From NCBI RefSeq assembly GCF_016219575.1, contig NZ_JACRMG010000013.1, positions 124,001-188,000 on the forward strand: DNA of 64,000 bases, in the 5' to 3' direction. This document shows positions 28,546 to 38,128 of the stretch, one piece after another. The stretch is from Bradyrhizobium sp. (GTDB taxonomy: Bacteria > Pseudomonadota > Alphaproteobacteria > Rhizobiales > Xanthobacteraceae). Made by a program: the position numbers and the translations under genes. The notes below the pieces were generated by a model. The model had not been told where the DNA came from, did no database searches, and saw only the letters and a program-made list of their open reading frames with translations. Each line of letters opens with the position of its first letter. The stretch's first letter is position 1.

Positions 28546-30288
28546 ATGACCGATGCGCCTGACCTCGTGATCCGCGGCGGCAACATTGCCGATGGCAAGG
28601 GCGGCGATCTCTACGAGGCCGACATTGCAATTCGAGACGGGCGTATCGCCGAGGTCGGCAAGGTTACGGCCAAAGGCAAGGAAGAGATCGACGCCAGGGG
28701 CAGGCTTGTCACGCCCGGCTTCGTCGACGTGCACACCCATTACGATGGCCAGGTGACCTGGAGCCAGGACATCACGCCCTCCTCGCAGAACGGCGTCACC
28801 ACCGCGATCATGGGCAATTGCGGCGTCGGCTTTGCGCCGTGCAAGCCCAACGATCACACGCGGCTGATCCAGCTGATGGAAGGCGTTGAGGACATTCCCG
28901 AACCCGTCTTGAGCGCTGGCATTCCCTGGGAATGGGAAAGCTTTCCCGACTACATGAACTGGCTGTCGAAGCGGAGTTTCGACATGGACATCGGCGCGCA
29001 GCTGCCGCATGCGGCGCTGCGCGTCTATGTGATGGGCGAGCGCGGCGCGCGGCGCGATCCTTCGACGGAAGAAGACAACAAGGCGATGGCGCAGCTTGCG
29101 GCGGAAGCCGTGCGCGCCGGCGCGCTCGGCTTTTCGACCTCGCGCACGCTCAACCACCGCACCTCGACCGGCGATTTCACGCCGACCCTGAAGGCGGGCG
29201 AGGACGAGCTGACGGCGATTGCGGCCGGGATGCAGACGCAAGGCCGCAGCGTGCTGCAATTCGTGCTGGATCTCTCCACCATCCACGAAGACCTGCCGAT
29301 GATGCTGCGGGTCGCCGACAACACCAAGTGCCCGATCACGTTCTCCATCACCCAGAACGACCGCGCGCCGCGGCGCTGGCGGCAGACCTTGGACGAGATC
29401 GGTGCGGCCACCGCGCGCGGGCTTTCCATCACCGCGCAGATCGCCGCACGTCCCGTCGGGCTGTTGCTCGGGCTCGAGCTGTCGCGCAATCCGTTCCAGA
29501 CCCATCCGAGCTACAAGGCGATCGCGCATCTGCCGCTGGCCGAGCGGCTGGCGCGGATGCGGCAGCCGGAGGTGCGCGCGGCGATCCTGAGCGAGACGGC
29601 GAGCGCGACCGACGATCCGCTGTTCTTCAAGCCGAACTACGACAAGATCTATCTGCTCGGAAATCCGCCGGACTACGAGCAGCCGCCGGAGAATGCGCTG
29701 GGCGCCAAGGCGCGGACGCAGGGCAAGCAGCCGGAAGAACTCGCCTACGACGCGATGCTGTCGGACGAGGGCCGCGGCATGCTCTATGTGCCCTTCCTCA
29801 ATTATGCCGACGGCAACCTCGACGCCACGCGGGAGATGCTGACCGATCCGAACGCCGTGCCGGGCCTGTCCGACGGCGGCGCGCATTGCGGCATCATCTG
29901 CGATGCGAGTTTTCCGACCTATCTCTTGACACACTGGACGCGCGACCGCAGCCGCGGCGAAAAACTGTCGATTCCGTTCGTGGTGGCGGCGCAGTCGCGC
30001 AAGACCGCGCTGTCGGTCGGCCTGTTCGACCGCGGCGTGATCGCGCCCGGCTTCAAGGCCGACGTCAACGTGATCGACTACGGCCGGCTGCATCTGCATC
30101 CGCCGAAGGTGCATTACGACCTGCCGGTCGGCGGCCGGCGGTTGCTGCAGCAGGTGGATGGCTATGATGCGACCATCGTCTCCGGCGTGGTGACGCAGCG
30201 CGCCGGCCGCGCCACCGGCAACCGCCCCGGTCGGCTGATCCGCGGCACCCAGGGCGACGCGCGGCAGTTTTCCGCAGCGGCGGGGTAA
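28546..30288 (+). CDS. N-acyl-D-amino-acid deacylase family amidohydrolase
   Basis: A 580-residue metal-dependent amidohydrolase of the D-aminoacylase/dihydroorotase-like group. An N-terminal beta-sandwich (DLVIRGGNIADGKGGD) leads to the metal motif VDVHTHYDGQ at about residues 61-70, followed by a TIM barrel and the late signature LSDGGAHCGIICDASFP. It should hydrolyse an amide bond of an N-acylated compound. Upstream ATGs at 28504 and 28534 are in frame; GGAAAG before 28546 favours that start. The following gene on the other strand is an MFS carrier, which may supply substrate. Confidence 0.85.
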   Translation: MTDAPDLVIRGGNIADGKGGDLYEADIAIRDGRIAEVGKVTAKGKEEIDARGRLVTPGFVDVHTHYDGQVTWSQDITPSSQNGVTTAIMGNCGVGFAPCKPNDHTRLIQLMEGVEDIPEPVLSAGIPWEWESFPDYMNWLSKRSFDMDIGAQLPHAALRVYVMGERGARRDPSTEEDNKAMAQLAAEAVRAGALGFSTSRTLNHRTSTGDFTPTLKAGEDELTAIAAGMQTQGRSVLQFVLDLSTIHEDLPMMLRVADNTKCPITFSITQNDRAPRRWRQTLDEIGAATARGLSITAQIAARPVGLLLGLELSRNPFQTHPSYKAIAHLPLAERLARMRQPEVRAAILSETASATDDPLFFKPNYDKIYLLGNPPDYEQPPENALGAKARTQGKQPEELAYDAMLSDEGRGMLYVPFLNYADGNLDATREMLTDPNAVPGLSDGGAHCGIICDASFPTYLLTHWTRDRSRGEKLSIPFVVAAQSRKTALSVGLFDRGVIAPGFKADVNVIDYGRLHLHPPKVHYDLPVGGRRLLQQVDGYDATIVSGVVTQRAGRATGNRPGRLIRGTQGDARQFSAAAG

Positions 30289-30302
30289 GCCAGCGTGGCT
30301 TT

Positions 30303-30412
30303 CATCCTTCGAGACGCGGCTAACACCGCTCCTCAGGATGAGGTCTCGTAGCGTATGCGCTGTTAGTCCCTCATGGTGAGGAGCGCGGCAACGCCGCGCG
30401 TCTCGAACCATG
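30303..30412. repeat. Composite palindromic repeat, third copy
   Basis: Left unit CATCCTTCGAGACGCGG ending CTCCTCAGGATGAGG, right unit CCTCATGGTGAGGAGCGCGG with TCTCGAACCATG. It fills the gap between the convergent amidohydrolase and MFS genes, where it could terminate both transcripts. Confidence 0.8.
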
Positions 30413-30430
30413 TGGCCCGACTGATTGCCC

Positions 30431-31702
30431 TCACGCGAACTTCGGCTGTGCAGCGGCTGCGTTGAGCCGTGCGCGCTCCGTGTTGGGCCAGAGCAGCAGC
30501 AGACCGAGCACGCCGGAGGCGACCATGATCGCGGCGTTGATGGTGAAGCCGGTCATGTAGCCCTCCAGCGGGGTGGCGGCGTGCTTGATGACGCTGCCCA
30601 TCGTGATCGGCGCGATGATGCCGGCAAGCGTATAGAGCGCGCCGTAGATCGAGATGACCGCGCCGCGCTGCGACACCGGGGTGAACTCGCCAAGCATCGG
30701 CGGGCATACCACGTAGATCGAGCCGCAGAGGCCGGAGCCGATCACCAGCAGCGCGACCTGCAGGCCGGTGCCGCTGACATGCGGCAGCACGGCAAGAATG
30801 CAGCCGCCGAGCACCAGGGGCGCTGCACCAAGCACGCCGCGCGCGCCGCGGGTGGTGTAGCCCTTGGTCAGCATGACCTGAGAGATCCAGCCGGTGAGCA
30901 GCACGATGCTCGCACCGAACACCCAGGGCAGCACCGAGATCAGGCCGGCCTCCTTTTGCGAGAAGCCGAGCCCCTGCACGATGAAGGGCGTGAACCAGGT
31001 CAGCCCCAGCGACAGCGCCCAATAGGCGCCGAACGTCGCCGCACAGCAGCCGATGAAGGTGCGCGAGGTGAGTAGCTGGAGATAGGGGATGCGCCGCTCG
31101 TCGGCGATCTCGGCCGCGGTCGACACCAGCGGGCCTTCCTTGCCGAGCATGAGCCATGCCACGACCCACATCAGGCCAACGACGCCGAGCACGCCGAAGG
31201 CATGGTGCCAGGAATAATTGACGATCACCCAGTTCAGCGCGGGCACCGCGAGGATGACGCCGAAGGCCGAGCCCTGCGAGAGGATCGCGGTCGGCAGGGT
31301 GCGCTTCTCGTCGGGGAACCACTTATAGATTGCATGCGCCGCCACCGAGAAGGCCGGGCCTTCGCCGGCGCCGAGGATGATGCGGCAGATCAGGAGCGTG
31401 GTGAAGCTGACGGCGCCAACCATCGGGAATTGCGCCAGCGACCAGATCACCGCCATCGCCAGCAGCACCCAGCGCGTGTCGATGCGATTGACGATGAAGC
31501 CGACGATGATCGCCGAGATCGAGAACAGCAGGAAGAAGGAGGAGCCGAGCTCGCCGAACTGCTGGGCGTCGAGCTTGAGGTCGTTCATGATCGGCACGCC
31601 GGCCAGACCCACCACGATCTTGTCGGCGAAATTCACCACCATGAACAGGAACAGGAGAAAGGTGATTTTCCACGCGCCTTTCGGCGTCGGTTGTCCGGTC
31701 AT
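30431..31702 (-). CDS. MFS transporter, anion:cation symporter (ACS) type
   Basis: A 423-residue major facilitator whose opening WKITFLLFLFMVVNFADKIV and motif LPTAILSQGSAFGVILA resemble ACS-family carriers for organic anions such as tartrate, glucarate or phthalate. Twelve helices are predicted. GGGGAG 7 bases ahead of ATG 31702 supports the start. It is convergent with the amidohydrolase gene; a link between the two is possible but not shown. Confidence 0.85.
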   Translation of the reverse strand: MTGQPTPKGAWKITFLLFLFMVVNFADKIVVGLAGVPIMNDLKLDAQQFGELGSSFFLLFSISAIIVGFIVNRIDTRWVLLAMAVIWSLAQFPMVGAVSFTTLLICRIILGAGEGPAFSVAAHAIYKWFPDEKRTLPTAILSQGSAFGVILAVPALNWVIVNYSWHHAFGVLGVVGLMWVVAWLMLGKEGPLVSTAAEIADERRIPYLQLLTSRTFIGCCAATFGAYWALSLGLTWFTPFIVQGLGFSQKEAGLISVLPWVFGASIVLLTGWISQVMLTKGYTTRGARGVLGAAPLVLGGCILAVLPHVSGTGLQVALLVIGSGLCGSIYVVCPPMLGEFTPVSQRGAVISIYGALYTLAGIIAPITMGSVIKHAATPLEGYMTGFTINAAIMVASGVLGLLLLWPNTERARLNAAAAQPKFA

Positions 31703-31911
31703 GTTGGCTCCCCGCAAGCTTGTCGTCTTGGCCTTGTGATACGCGGCCTTGAAGGGATGCTAGACACGGGGCTATGCCCTTGGCAACCCGGCATTTTCGG
31801 AAAAGGCCGTGCTTTTGCGCGGGATCACAATGACGTCTTTGCAGGCAGCGGGCCGTGATCCCGGACCGCCGCCTTGCTATGTTGCGGGGCAATGATGAAA
31901 AGGGAATGTTG

Positions 31912-32667
31912 ATGGTCCGGATAGCTCGCGCGAACATCGCCGGCGCACTCGCCTTGCTGGCAATTTTCGCCGGCTCCGCGGCGGCGCAGGACGGCAAGGT
32001 ACCGGACTATGCAGCCATCGTCGCCGCCCCCGACCGCGCCGAGGGCGATCGGGCGGCCGATGCGCGACGCAAGCCGGCGCTGCTGCTCGCCTTCAGCGAG
32101 GTCGGGACCGGCATGAAGGTACTCGATATGGAGACCAGCGCCGGCTACAACGCCGAGCTGCTGGCGCGCGCGGTCGGCCCGGCGGGCACGGTCTATGCGC
32201 AAGATTCGGCGGCCGTGATCGAGCGCTTCGTAAAGGACAAGTTCGATATCCGCGCCAAAAAGCGGGTGATGCAGAATGTCGTGCGCGTGATCAGCGATTT
32301 CGACGATCCGATTCCATCCGGCGTTTCCAATCTCGATCTCATCACCTTCCTGTTCGCCTATCACGACATCACCTATATGCCGGTCGATCGCGCCGCCATG
32401 AACCGCAAGATGTTCGCGGCGCTGAAGCCGGGCGGCCTGCTCGTGATTGCCGATCACTCGGCCAAACCGGGCGACGGGATAACGGTGGCGAAGACGCTGC
32501 ACCGGATCGAGGAGAAGACGCTGCGCGCGGAGATCGAGGCGGCCGGCTTCGAGCTGCTGGCGGAAGCGGATTTCCTGCGCAATCCGGCAGACCCGCGCGA
32601 TACCCGGGTATTCCAGCCGCAGGTTCCGGTCGATGAATTCGTGCTGAAGTACCGGAAACCCAAATGA
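31912..32667 (+). CDS. Exported methyltransferase-like protein (COG4798-type)
   Basis: A 251-residue protein with a convincing signal peptide (residues 1-25, ending GSAAAQ) followed by a class I methyltransferase fold: MKVLDMETSAGYNAELLARA replaces motif I, with KPGGLLVIADHSA downstream. The glycine-rich motif is modified (METSAGYN) and the protein is predicted periplasmic where SAM is not expected, so methyl transfer is doubtful. AGGGA ahead of ATG 31912 supports this start. It overlaps the next ATPase gene (ATGA) and leads a four-gene operon. Confidence 0.75.
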   Translation: MVRIARANIAGALALLAIFAGSAAAQDGKVPDYAAIVAAPDRAEGDRAADARRKPALLLAFSEVGTGMKVLDMETSAGYNAELLARAVGPAGTVYAQDSAAVIERFVKDKFDIRAKKRVMQNVVRVISDFDDPIPSGVSNLDLITFLFAYHDITYMPVDRAAMNRKMFAALKPGGLLVIADHSAKPGDGITVAKTLHRIEEKTLRAEIEAAGFELLAEADFLRNPADPRDTRVFQPQVPVDEFVLKYRKPK

Positions 32668-33338
32668 GCGGGCTTGACTCGGGCGTGCTCGACATCACCG
32701 GCCTCACCAAGAGCTACCGCTCGGCAAGCGAGACCGTGGCTGTGCTGCGCGGCGTGAATTTGCGCGTCGGGGCCGGCGAGAGCGTAGCGCTGACGGGGGA
32801 ATCCGGCAGCGGCAAGAGCACGCTGCTGCATTTGATCGCGGGGCTCGACGCCGCCGACGGCGGCGAGATCAGGGTGGACGGCACGGCGCTGTCCGGATTG
32901 AACGATGCCGGCCGCGCGGCGCTGCGGCGCAACCGGCTCGGCCTCGTGTTCCAGCAGTTCAACCTCATCCCGAGCCTTTCGGTCGAGGACAATCTGAAAT
33001 TCCAGTCGCGGCTGGCGGCAAGGCACGATGCGGCCTGGCACACCGAGCTCACGGAACGGCTCGGGCTCGGCGATCTCCTGAGGCGATATCCGGAGCAGCT
33101 ATCCGGCGGGCAGCAGCAGCGCGTCGCGATCGGCCGCGCGCTGGCGCCGAAACCCTTGTTGCTGCTTGCCGACGAGCCGACCGGCAATCTCGACGAGGAC
33201 ACCGCCGACGAGGTGCTGCGGCTTGCGCGCGATCTGGTGGCGCGCTCGGGATGCGGCTTCCTGATGGTGACGCACAGCGCGCGGCTCGCCGCCACGCTGG
33301 ACCGGCAGGTGACGTTGCATGCGGGGTTGATCGCATGA
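32664..33338 (+). CDS. LolD/MacB-type ABC transporter ATPase
   Basis: A 224-residue ATPase of the lipoprotein-release/MacB branch: Walker A GESGSGKST at residues 45-53, Q-loop in FQQFNLIPSLSVEDN, signature LSGGQQQRVAIGRAL, Walker B LLLADEPTGNLD. The short length with no extra domain suits partnership with an FtsX-type permease, which follows with an ATGA overlap. These transporters act on the envelope (extracting lipoproteins or driving periplasmic machinery) and do not usually import solutes. Confidence 0.92.
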   Translation: MSGLDSGVLDITGLTKSYRSASETVAVLRGVNLRVGAGESVALTGESGSGKSTLLHLIAGLDAADGGEIRVDGTALSGLNDAGRAALRRNRLGLVFQQFNLIPSLSVEDNLKFQSRLAARHDAAWHTELTERLGLGDLLRRYPEQLSGGQQQRVAIGRALAPKPLLLLADEPTGNLDEDTADEVLRLARDLVARSGCGFLMVTHSARLAATLDRQVTLHAGLIA

Positions 33339-35797
33339 GGCGCGCGCTGTGGACATTGGCTGTCCTGTTGAGCCATTGGCGGCGGCATCCGATGCAGCTC
33401 GCCACGCTCCTGATCGGCCTTATCTCGGCGACCGCGCTGTGGAGCGGCGTGCAGGCGCTGAACCAGCAGGCGCGCCATTCCTACGACCGGGCCGCCGCGA
33501 TCTTCGGCGGCGCGCGCACCGCGATGCTGGTGGCGAAGGACGGCGGCGCATTCCCGCAAGAGCTGTTCGTCGACCTCAGGCGCGCCGGATGGCCGGTGTC
33601 GCCGGTGGTGGAAGGCCGCATCCAGATCGGCGGGCGCAGCTTGCGCCTGCTCGGCATCGAGCCGGTGACGATGCCCGGCGAAGCCGGCAACGCGCCGGCA
33701 TTGGCACGCGTCGAGCTGCAGGCCTTCATCGCGCCGCCCGGCCGGATGCTGGTTGCGCCGGAAACGCTGTCCCAGCTCAAGCTCGCCGAAGGCGCCCGCC
33801 CGCAGGCCAATAACGGGATGCAGTTGCCGCCGCTGCGCCTGCAACAGAGCCTGGTGCCCGACGTGTTGGTGGTCGACATCGGCATCGCGCAGGAGATCCT
33901 GAACATGCCGGGCCAGGTGTCGCGGCTGCTGGTCGGCAAGGCCGGGGGCAAGCGCGCGGCGCTCGCAAGCGTCGCCGGCGACCGCCTGCAACCGATCGAG
34001 CCGGATGCGGCGAGCGATCTGGAACGGCTGACCGACAGCTTTCATCTCAACCTCACCGCCTTCGGGCTGCTGTCGTTCTTCGTTGGCCTCTTCATCGTCA
34101 ATTCTGCGGTGGGCCTCGCCTTCGAGCAGCGGCTGCCGATGCTGCGCACGCTGCGCTCCTGCGGGGTGTCGGCGCGCATGCTCAACGGCGTGCTGGTCAT
34201 CGAGCAGGTGATGTTCGCGCTGATCGCGGGGCTGGCCGGCCTCGCCTGCGGCTACTTCATCGCGGCGGCGCTGCTGCCCGATGTCGCCGCCTCGCTGCGC
34301 GGACTCTATGGCGCGGCTATCCCGGGGCAGCTCACGCTGAAACCGCAATGGTGGCTCGCCGGCATCGCCATCGCCGTGCTCGGCGCGCTGGCGGCTTCCG
34401 CGGTCAGCCTGGTCAAGGCGGTTCGCCTGCCGGTGCTTGCTTCCGCGCAGCCGCAGGCCTGGCGGCAGGCGCAACAGCGCTGGTTGAAATGGCAGGGCGC
34501 AAGTTCAGTGCTGATATTCGCGGTCGCAGCCGGCTTGCTGTGGTTGGGCGATTCGCTGCTCGCCGGTTTTGCGGTGCTCGCCGCGCTGATGATCGGCGCG
34601 GCGCTGGCGCTGCCGCCGATTCTCGAACGCGTGCTGGCGCTTGGCGAAGGGATTTCCGACAAGCCGCTGGCGCGCTGGTTCTGGGCCGACAGCCGCCAGC
34701 AACTTTCGGGGCTTTCGCTGGCCTTGATGGCGCTGCTGCTCGCGCTCGCCGTCAATGTCGGCGTCGCCACGATGGTGGAGAGTTTCAGCCGCACATTCCT
34801 GGTCTGGCTCGACGGCAGGCTCGCCAGCGACGTCTACGTCTTCGCCAAAGACGACCGCCAATCGAACGATATCCGGACCTGGCTGCGCAGCCGGAGCGAG
34901 GTGCAGGCGATCCTGCCGACTGGCCGCGCCGATGTGCAGTTCGCGGGCGACCCGGTCGAGGTGTTCGGCATCGTCGATCATGCCACCTATCGCGAGCACT
35001 GGCCGCTGCTGGAGGCCGTTCCCAACGCCTGGGTTCGCTTGCGTCCGGGCGATGCTGCCTTCATCAGCGAGCAACTGGCGCGGCGGCTTAAGCTCAGCAT
35101 CGGCGACCGCATCGACATCCCCGCAACGAACGGCACCTGGCGGCTCGAGATCGCCGGCATCTATGCCGACTACGGCAATCCCAAGGGCCAGATCACCGTG
35201 AACTACGCGGCGCTGACGCGGTATTTTCCGGCGATCCCGCAGACCCGCTTCGGCCTGCGCGTCGAACCTGCGCAGGTCCCCGAACTGATCGCCGCCATCC
35301 GCGAAAAATTCATGCTCGACGATCGCAGCCTCGCCGATCAGGCGACGGTGAAGGCGGAATCGAGGCGGATATTCAACCGCACCTTTGCCGTGACCGCCGC
35401 GCTCAACGCGTTCACGCTTGGGGTTGCCGGCGTTGCGCTGCTGACGAGCCTGCTGACGCTCGCCAATTCGCGCCTGCCGCAGTTGGCGCCGTTGTGGGCG
35501 ATCGGCGTGACACGGCAGCGGCTCGCCGCGGTCGAACTCCTGAAGACGATGGCGGTAGCGCTGATCACCGCGCTGCTGGCGCTGCCGCTCGGGCTGATGG
35601 TCGCCTGGTGCCTGCTCGCGGTGGTGAACGTGAAGGCGTTCGGCTGGCGCCTGCCGTTCCAGGTATTTCCGCTGCAACTGGTGCAGCTCGTCGGCGTCGC
35701 CATGCTGGCGGCGCTGTTCGCGGCGCTGCTGCCCGTGCTGCGGCTGGCGCGGATGCAGCCTGCCGGCCTGATCCGGATCTTTGCCAATGAGCGCTGA
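33335..35797 (+). CDS. FtsX-type ABC permease (AttF/AttG- or YbbP-like)
   Basis: An 820-residue permease with two FtsX-like membrane modules: an N-terminal helix and large periplasmic domain, three or four helices (about 235-360), further helices in the centre (about 390-480), a second periplasmic domain, and four C-terminal helices. This resembles fused dual-FtsX permeases such as YbbP. The start is set by ATGA overlap with the ATPase; its end overlaps the next gene by 11 bases. Together with the AttH-like protein it parallels Agrobacterium attEFGH. The cargo is unknown. Confidence 0.88.
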   Translation: MRRALWTLAVLLSHWRRHPMQLATLLIGLISATALWSGVQALNQQARHSYDRAAAIFGGARTAMLVAKDGGAFPQELFVDLRRAGWPVSPVVEGRIQIGGRSLRLLGIEPVTMPGEAGNAPALARVELQAFIAPPGRMLVAPETLSQLKLAEGARPQANNGMQLPPLRLQQSLVPDVLVVDIGIAQEILNMPGQVSRLLVGKAGGKRAALASVAGDRLQPIEPDAASDLERLTDSFHLNLTAFGLLSFFVGLFIVNSAVGLAFEQRLPMLRTLRSCGVSARMLNGVLVIEQVMFALIAGLAGLACGYFIAAALLPDVAASLRGLYGAAIPGQLTLKPQWWLAGIAIAVLGALAASAVSLVKAVRLPVLASAQPQAWRQAQQRWLKWQGASSVLIFAVAAGLLWLGDSLLAGFAVLAALMIGAALALPPILERVLALGEGISDKPLARWFWADSRQQLSGLSLALMALLLALAVNVGVATMVESFSRTFLVWLDGRLASDVYVFAKDDRQSNDIRTWLRSRSEVQAILPTGRADVQFAGDPVEVFGIVDHATYREHWPLLEAVPNAWVRLRPGDAAFISEQLARRLKLSIGDRIDIPATNGTWRLEIAGIYADYGNPKGQITVNYAALTRYFPAIPQTRFGLRVEPAQVPELIAAIREKFMLDDRSLADQATVKAESRRIFNRTFAVTAALNAFTLGVAGVALLTSLLTLANSRLPQLAPLWAIGVTRQRLAAVELLKTMAVALITALLALPLGLMVAWCLLAVVNVKAFGWRLPFQVFPLQLVQLVGVAMLAALFAALLPVLRLARMQPAGLIRIFANER

Positions 35798-36869
35798 GCG
35801 CATCACACGACGGGCCTTTGCCGCGGGCGGCGCGCTGCTCGCGCTTGCCGCCAAGGCGCGCGCGCAGGGCTTTGCGGGACTGGAGCAAAAAGCGGACGGC
35901 TTTGCGCGCGTCACGCCCGGCCGGACATTCTCCTTTCCCGCCGATCACGGCCCGCACCCGGAGTTCCGAATCGAGTGGTGGTATGTGACGGCAAACTTGC
36001 GCGATGCCGCGGGCACCGCCCATGGCGCGCAATGGACGCTGTTCCGCCAGGCGCTGCAGCCCGGCACCAACCTCGAAGGCTGGGCGACGCAGCAGGTCTG
36101 GATGGCGCATGCCGCGGTGACGCGCGCCGATACGCATCGCACCGCCGAGACCTTTGCGCGCGGCGGCGTCGGACAGGCCGGCGTCGAAGCCGCGCCGTTC
36201 CGCGCCTGGATCGACGCCTGGCAGATGCGCGCGCGCGATGGCTTCGACGCCGGCAAGGTCACGCCGCTCGAGCTCACTGCCTCGGCAGCCGATTTCAGCT
36301 ATGCGCTGCGGCTCACCGCCGATCGGCCGCTGGTGCTGCAGGGCGACGGCGGCTTCAGCAAGAAATCCGAGCGCGAGCAGGCGTCGTATTACTACAGCCA
36401 GCCGTTCTTCAAGGTCGTGGGCGATCTCGCCATCGACGACAAGCTCGCAGCCGTCAGCGGCCTTGCCTGGATGGACCGCGAATGGAGCAGCCAGCCGCTG
36501 GCAGCCGACCAGAGCGGCTGGGACTGGTTCGCGCTGCATTTCGACGGCGGCGAGAAGCTGATGCTGTACCGAATGCGGCAGGCCGACGGGGCGCATTACG
36601 CCTCCGGCAATTTCATTGCGCCCGACGGCAAGGCGATGCTGCTCGCCACGGACGAGATCGCGATGACGCCCAAGGGCACCACCGAGATCGCCGGCCGCAA
36701 GATTCCGACCGCATGGCATGTCGCGATCCCGCGGCTCAAGCTTTCCATCGACTGCGCGCCGCTGAACGCGAAGAGCTGGATGGGAACGAGCTTCGCCTAT
36801 TGGGAGGGCCCCATCAGCTTTGCCGGCAGCCATCGCGGCGCCGGCTATCTCGAGCTGACGGGGTATTAG
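35787..36869 (+). CDS. AttH/CrtC-like lipocalin-fold protein
   Basis: A 360-residue protein with an N-terminal twin-arginine-type signal (ITRRAFAAGGALLALAAKARA, quoted only in part) and a double lipocalin-like fold of the AttH/CrtC (hydroxyneurosporene synthase, Svf1-like) family, marked by EFRIEWWYVTANL, WMAHAAVTR, WMDREWSS and WDWFALHFDGG. Members are carotenoid hydratases or unknown. There are no carotenoid genes here, and fusion in one operon with an FtsX-type ABC transporter points to an envelope lipid role like AttH. Export by the Tat system is inferred from the RR motif. Confidence 0.85.
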   Translation: MSAERITRRAFAAGGALLALAAKARAQGFAGLEQKADGFARVTPGRTFSFPADHGPHPEFRIEWWYVTANLRDAAGTAHGAQWTLFRQALQPGTNLEGWATQQVWMAHAAVTRADTHRTAETFARGGVGQAGVEAAPFRAWIDAWQMRARDGFDAGKVTPLELTASAADFSYALRLTADRPLVLQGDGGFSKKSEREQASYYYSQPFFKVVGDLAIDDKLAAVSGLAWMDREWSSQPLAADQSGWDWFALHFDGGEKLMLYRMRQADGAHYASGNFIAPDGKAMLLATDEIAMTPKGTTEIAGRKIPTAWHVAIPRLKLSIDCAPLNAKSWMGTSFAYWEGPISFAGSHRGAGYLELTGY

Positions 36870-36881
36870 CCTCGGCGCGTT

Positions 36882-37556
36882 TCACACCGGCAGCTGCTCG
36901 CCGGTCTGCTCCTTGACGATGTACTCGGCATACCAGTCCGGCCAGTTCTCATCGTGCCGGCCGCCGTTGCGTTTCTCGTGCTCGCCATGGGCGGCGGCGG
37001 CACGGCGCAACGCTGCGGCAAGGTCGGCTTGCGAGCCGAAGCTGGCGGCGCCGGCGACGCGCCCGGGCAGTCGCGTAGTGACCTCCTGGAACAGCCAGCC
37101 ATTGCCGTCGGGATCGCTGAACGAGGCGTAGGAGCGATAGCTCTCGCGTGCGGGATCGAGGCCCCCGGCGCGAACACGCCCGAACAGATAGGGCTCGTCG
37201 CTGCCGACATGCACATCGCCCTCGGCATGGAAGGCCTCGCTGACCTTGATGCCGCGGTCGAGCAGATTCTTGCGCGCGGCTTCGATGTCGGAGACGATCA
37301 GATACAGTCCCTGCGCGGAGCCGGGCACTGCCGCGGTGACGTTCCTGCCGAAGATGACGGAGGCCGGCGAGCCCGGCGGCGTGAACTGGATAACGCGATA
37401 GTCGTCGGTGCCGGCGAAGTCGGCATCGAGCCGCCAGCCGAGCCCGGCGTAAAACTGCTTGGCGCGCTCGACGTCGGAGACAGGGATGACGACGACTTCG
37501 AGCCTGCTGTCGACGGAGGGCGCGGTGGCGGTGCGTTGCTTTTCGGCCTGGGTCAT
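36882..37556 (-). CDS. VOC-family protein with C-terminal extension
   Basis: A 224-residue glyoxalase/bleomycin-resistance-fold protein. The VOC part (about residues 18-150) carries LEVVVIPVSDVERAKQFYAG and SFSDPDGNGWLFQEV. A C-terminal extension of about 60 residues contains AAHGEHEKRNGG and ENWPDWYAEYIVKEQTG, a tail found on a subgroup of VOC proteins. Usual metal ligands are not all obvious, so enzymatic activity is uncertain. GGAAAGG ahead of ATG 37556 supports the start. It is convergent with the AttH-like gene (12-base gap). Confidence 0.78.
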   Translation of the reverse strand: MTQAEKQRTATAPSVDSRLEVVVIPVSDVERAKQFYAGLGWRLDADFAGTDDYRVIQFTPPGSPASVIFGRNVTAAVPGSAQGLYLIVSDIEAARKNLLDRGIKVSEAFHAEGDVHVGSDEPYLFGRVRAGGLDPARESYRSYASFSDPDGNGWLFQEVTTRLPGRVAGAASFGSQADLAAALRRAAAAHGEHEKRNGGRHDENWPDWYAEYIVKEQTGEQLPV

Positions 37557-37708
37557 GGCTTGTTCCTTTCCAGTTGGGATGTCGTGATCGGCACGGCAGG
37601 AAAGTGGCGAAGCGCAGAAGACAACGAAGTTGCGGCGGGCGGAAGGCACCCATCTGCAGGGCAGAACCGCTCTCCTGACGGACCCGCGGTCGCACCTGAA
37701 TTGGCGGC

Positions 37709-38128
37709 CTAACCCCGCATCCGCGCAATCGCGCCGGCGACGATCTGCATGGAGATGCCGAGCACCCAGCCGATCAGGATCAGCACCGTCCAGGCGATGT
37801 GCGGTTCCTCGCGCAGCACGATCACGCCGACAGACGCAAAGGCCGTCAGCGCCGCGCAGAAGGTGCCGATGGCGGTGAGCAGCTCGGCGGCATCGATTCG
37901 CGGCGCCGGGCCGTCCTTGCCGGAGTTCAATGGCAGCGGCGGCGTATCGATACCGAGATAGTAGCCGACCGCGCCGCCGATCATCATGATCAGCAGGAAG
38001 CCCTGCGTGGTGAGCACGGAGATCGCCGATCCCGTATGGGCGGCCACGAACAATCCGCTCGCTGCACCCGCCATGGCGAGCCCAACCCGCTCCAGGACAT
38101 GGGCAAACTTACTGACGCGCGTCCGCAT
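37709..38128 (-). CDS. Small membrane protein of unknown function
   Basis: A 139-residue protein with four hydrophobic segments (about residues 14-33, 42-60, 82-103, 110-130) and a polar loop in the middle (DTPPLPLNSGKDGPAPR). No family recognised. GGGGTGC ahead of ATG 38128 is a weak ribosome site. Same strand as the VOC gene, 152 bases upstream of it. Confidence 0.6.
   Translation of the reverse strand: MRTRVSKFAHVLERVGLAMAGAASGLFVAAHTGSAISVLTTQGFLLIMMIGGAVGYYLGIDTPPLPLNSGKDGPAPRIDAAELLTAIGTFCAALTAFASVGVIVLREEPHIAWTVLILIGWVLGISMQIVAGAIARMRG

Noticed and set aside
31912..32667. Assigning the exported methyltransferase-like protein as an active SAM methyltransferase
   Set aside because: The signal peptide and the altered glycine motif make activity uncertain; only the fold is claimed.
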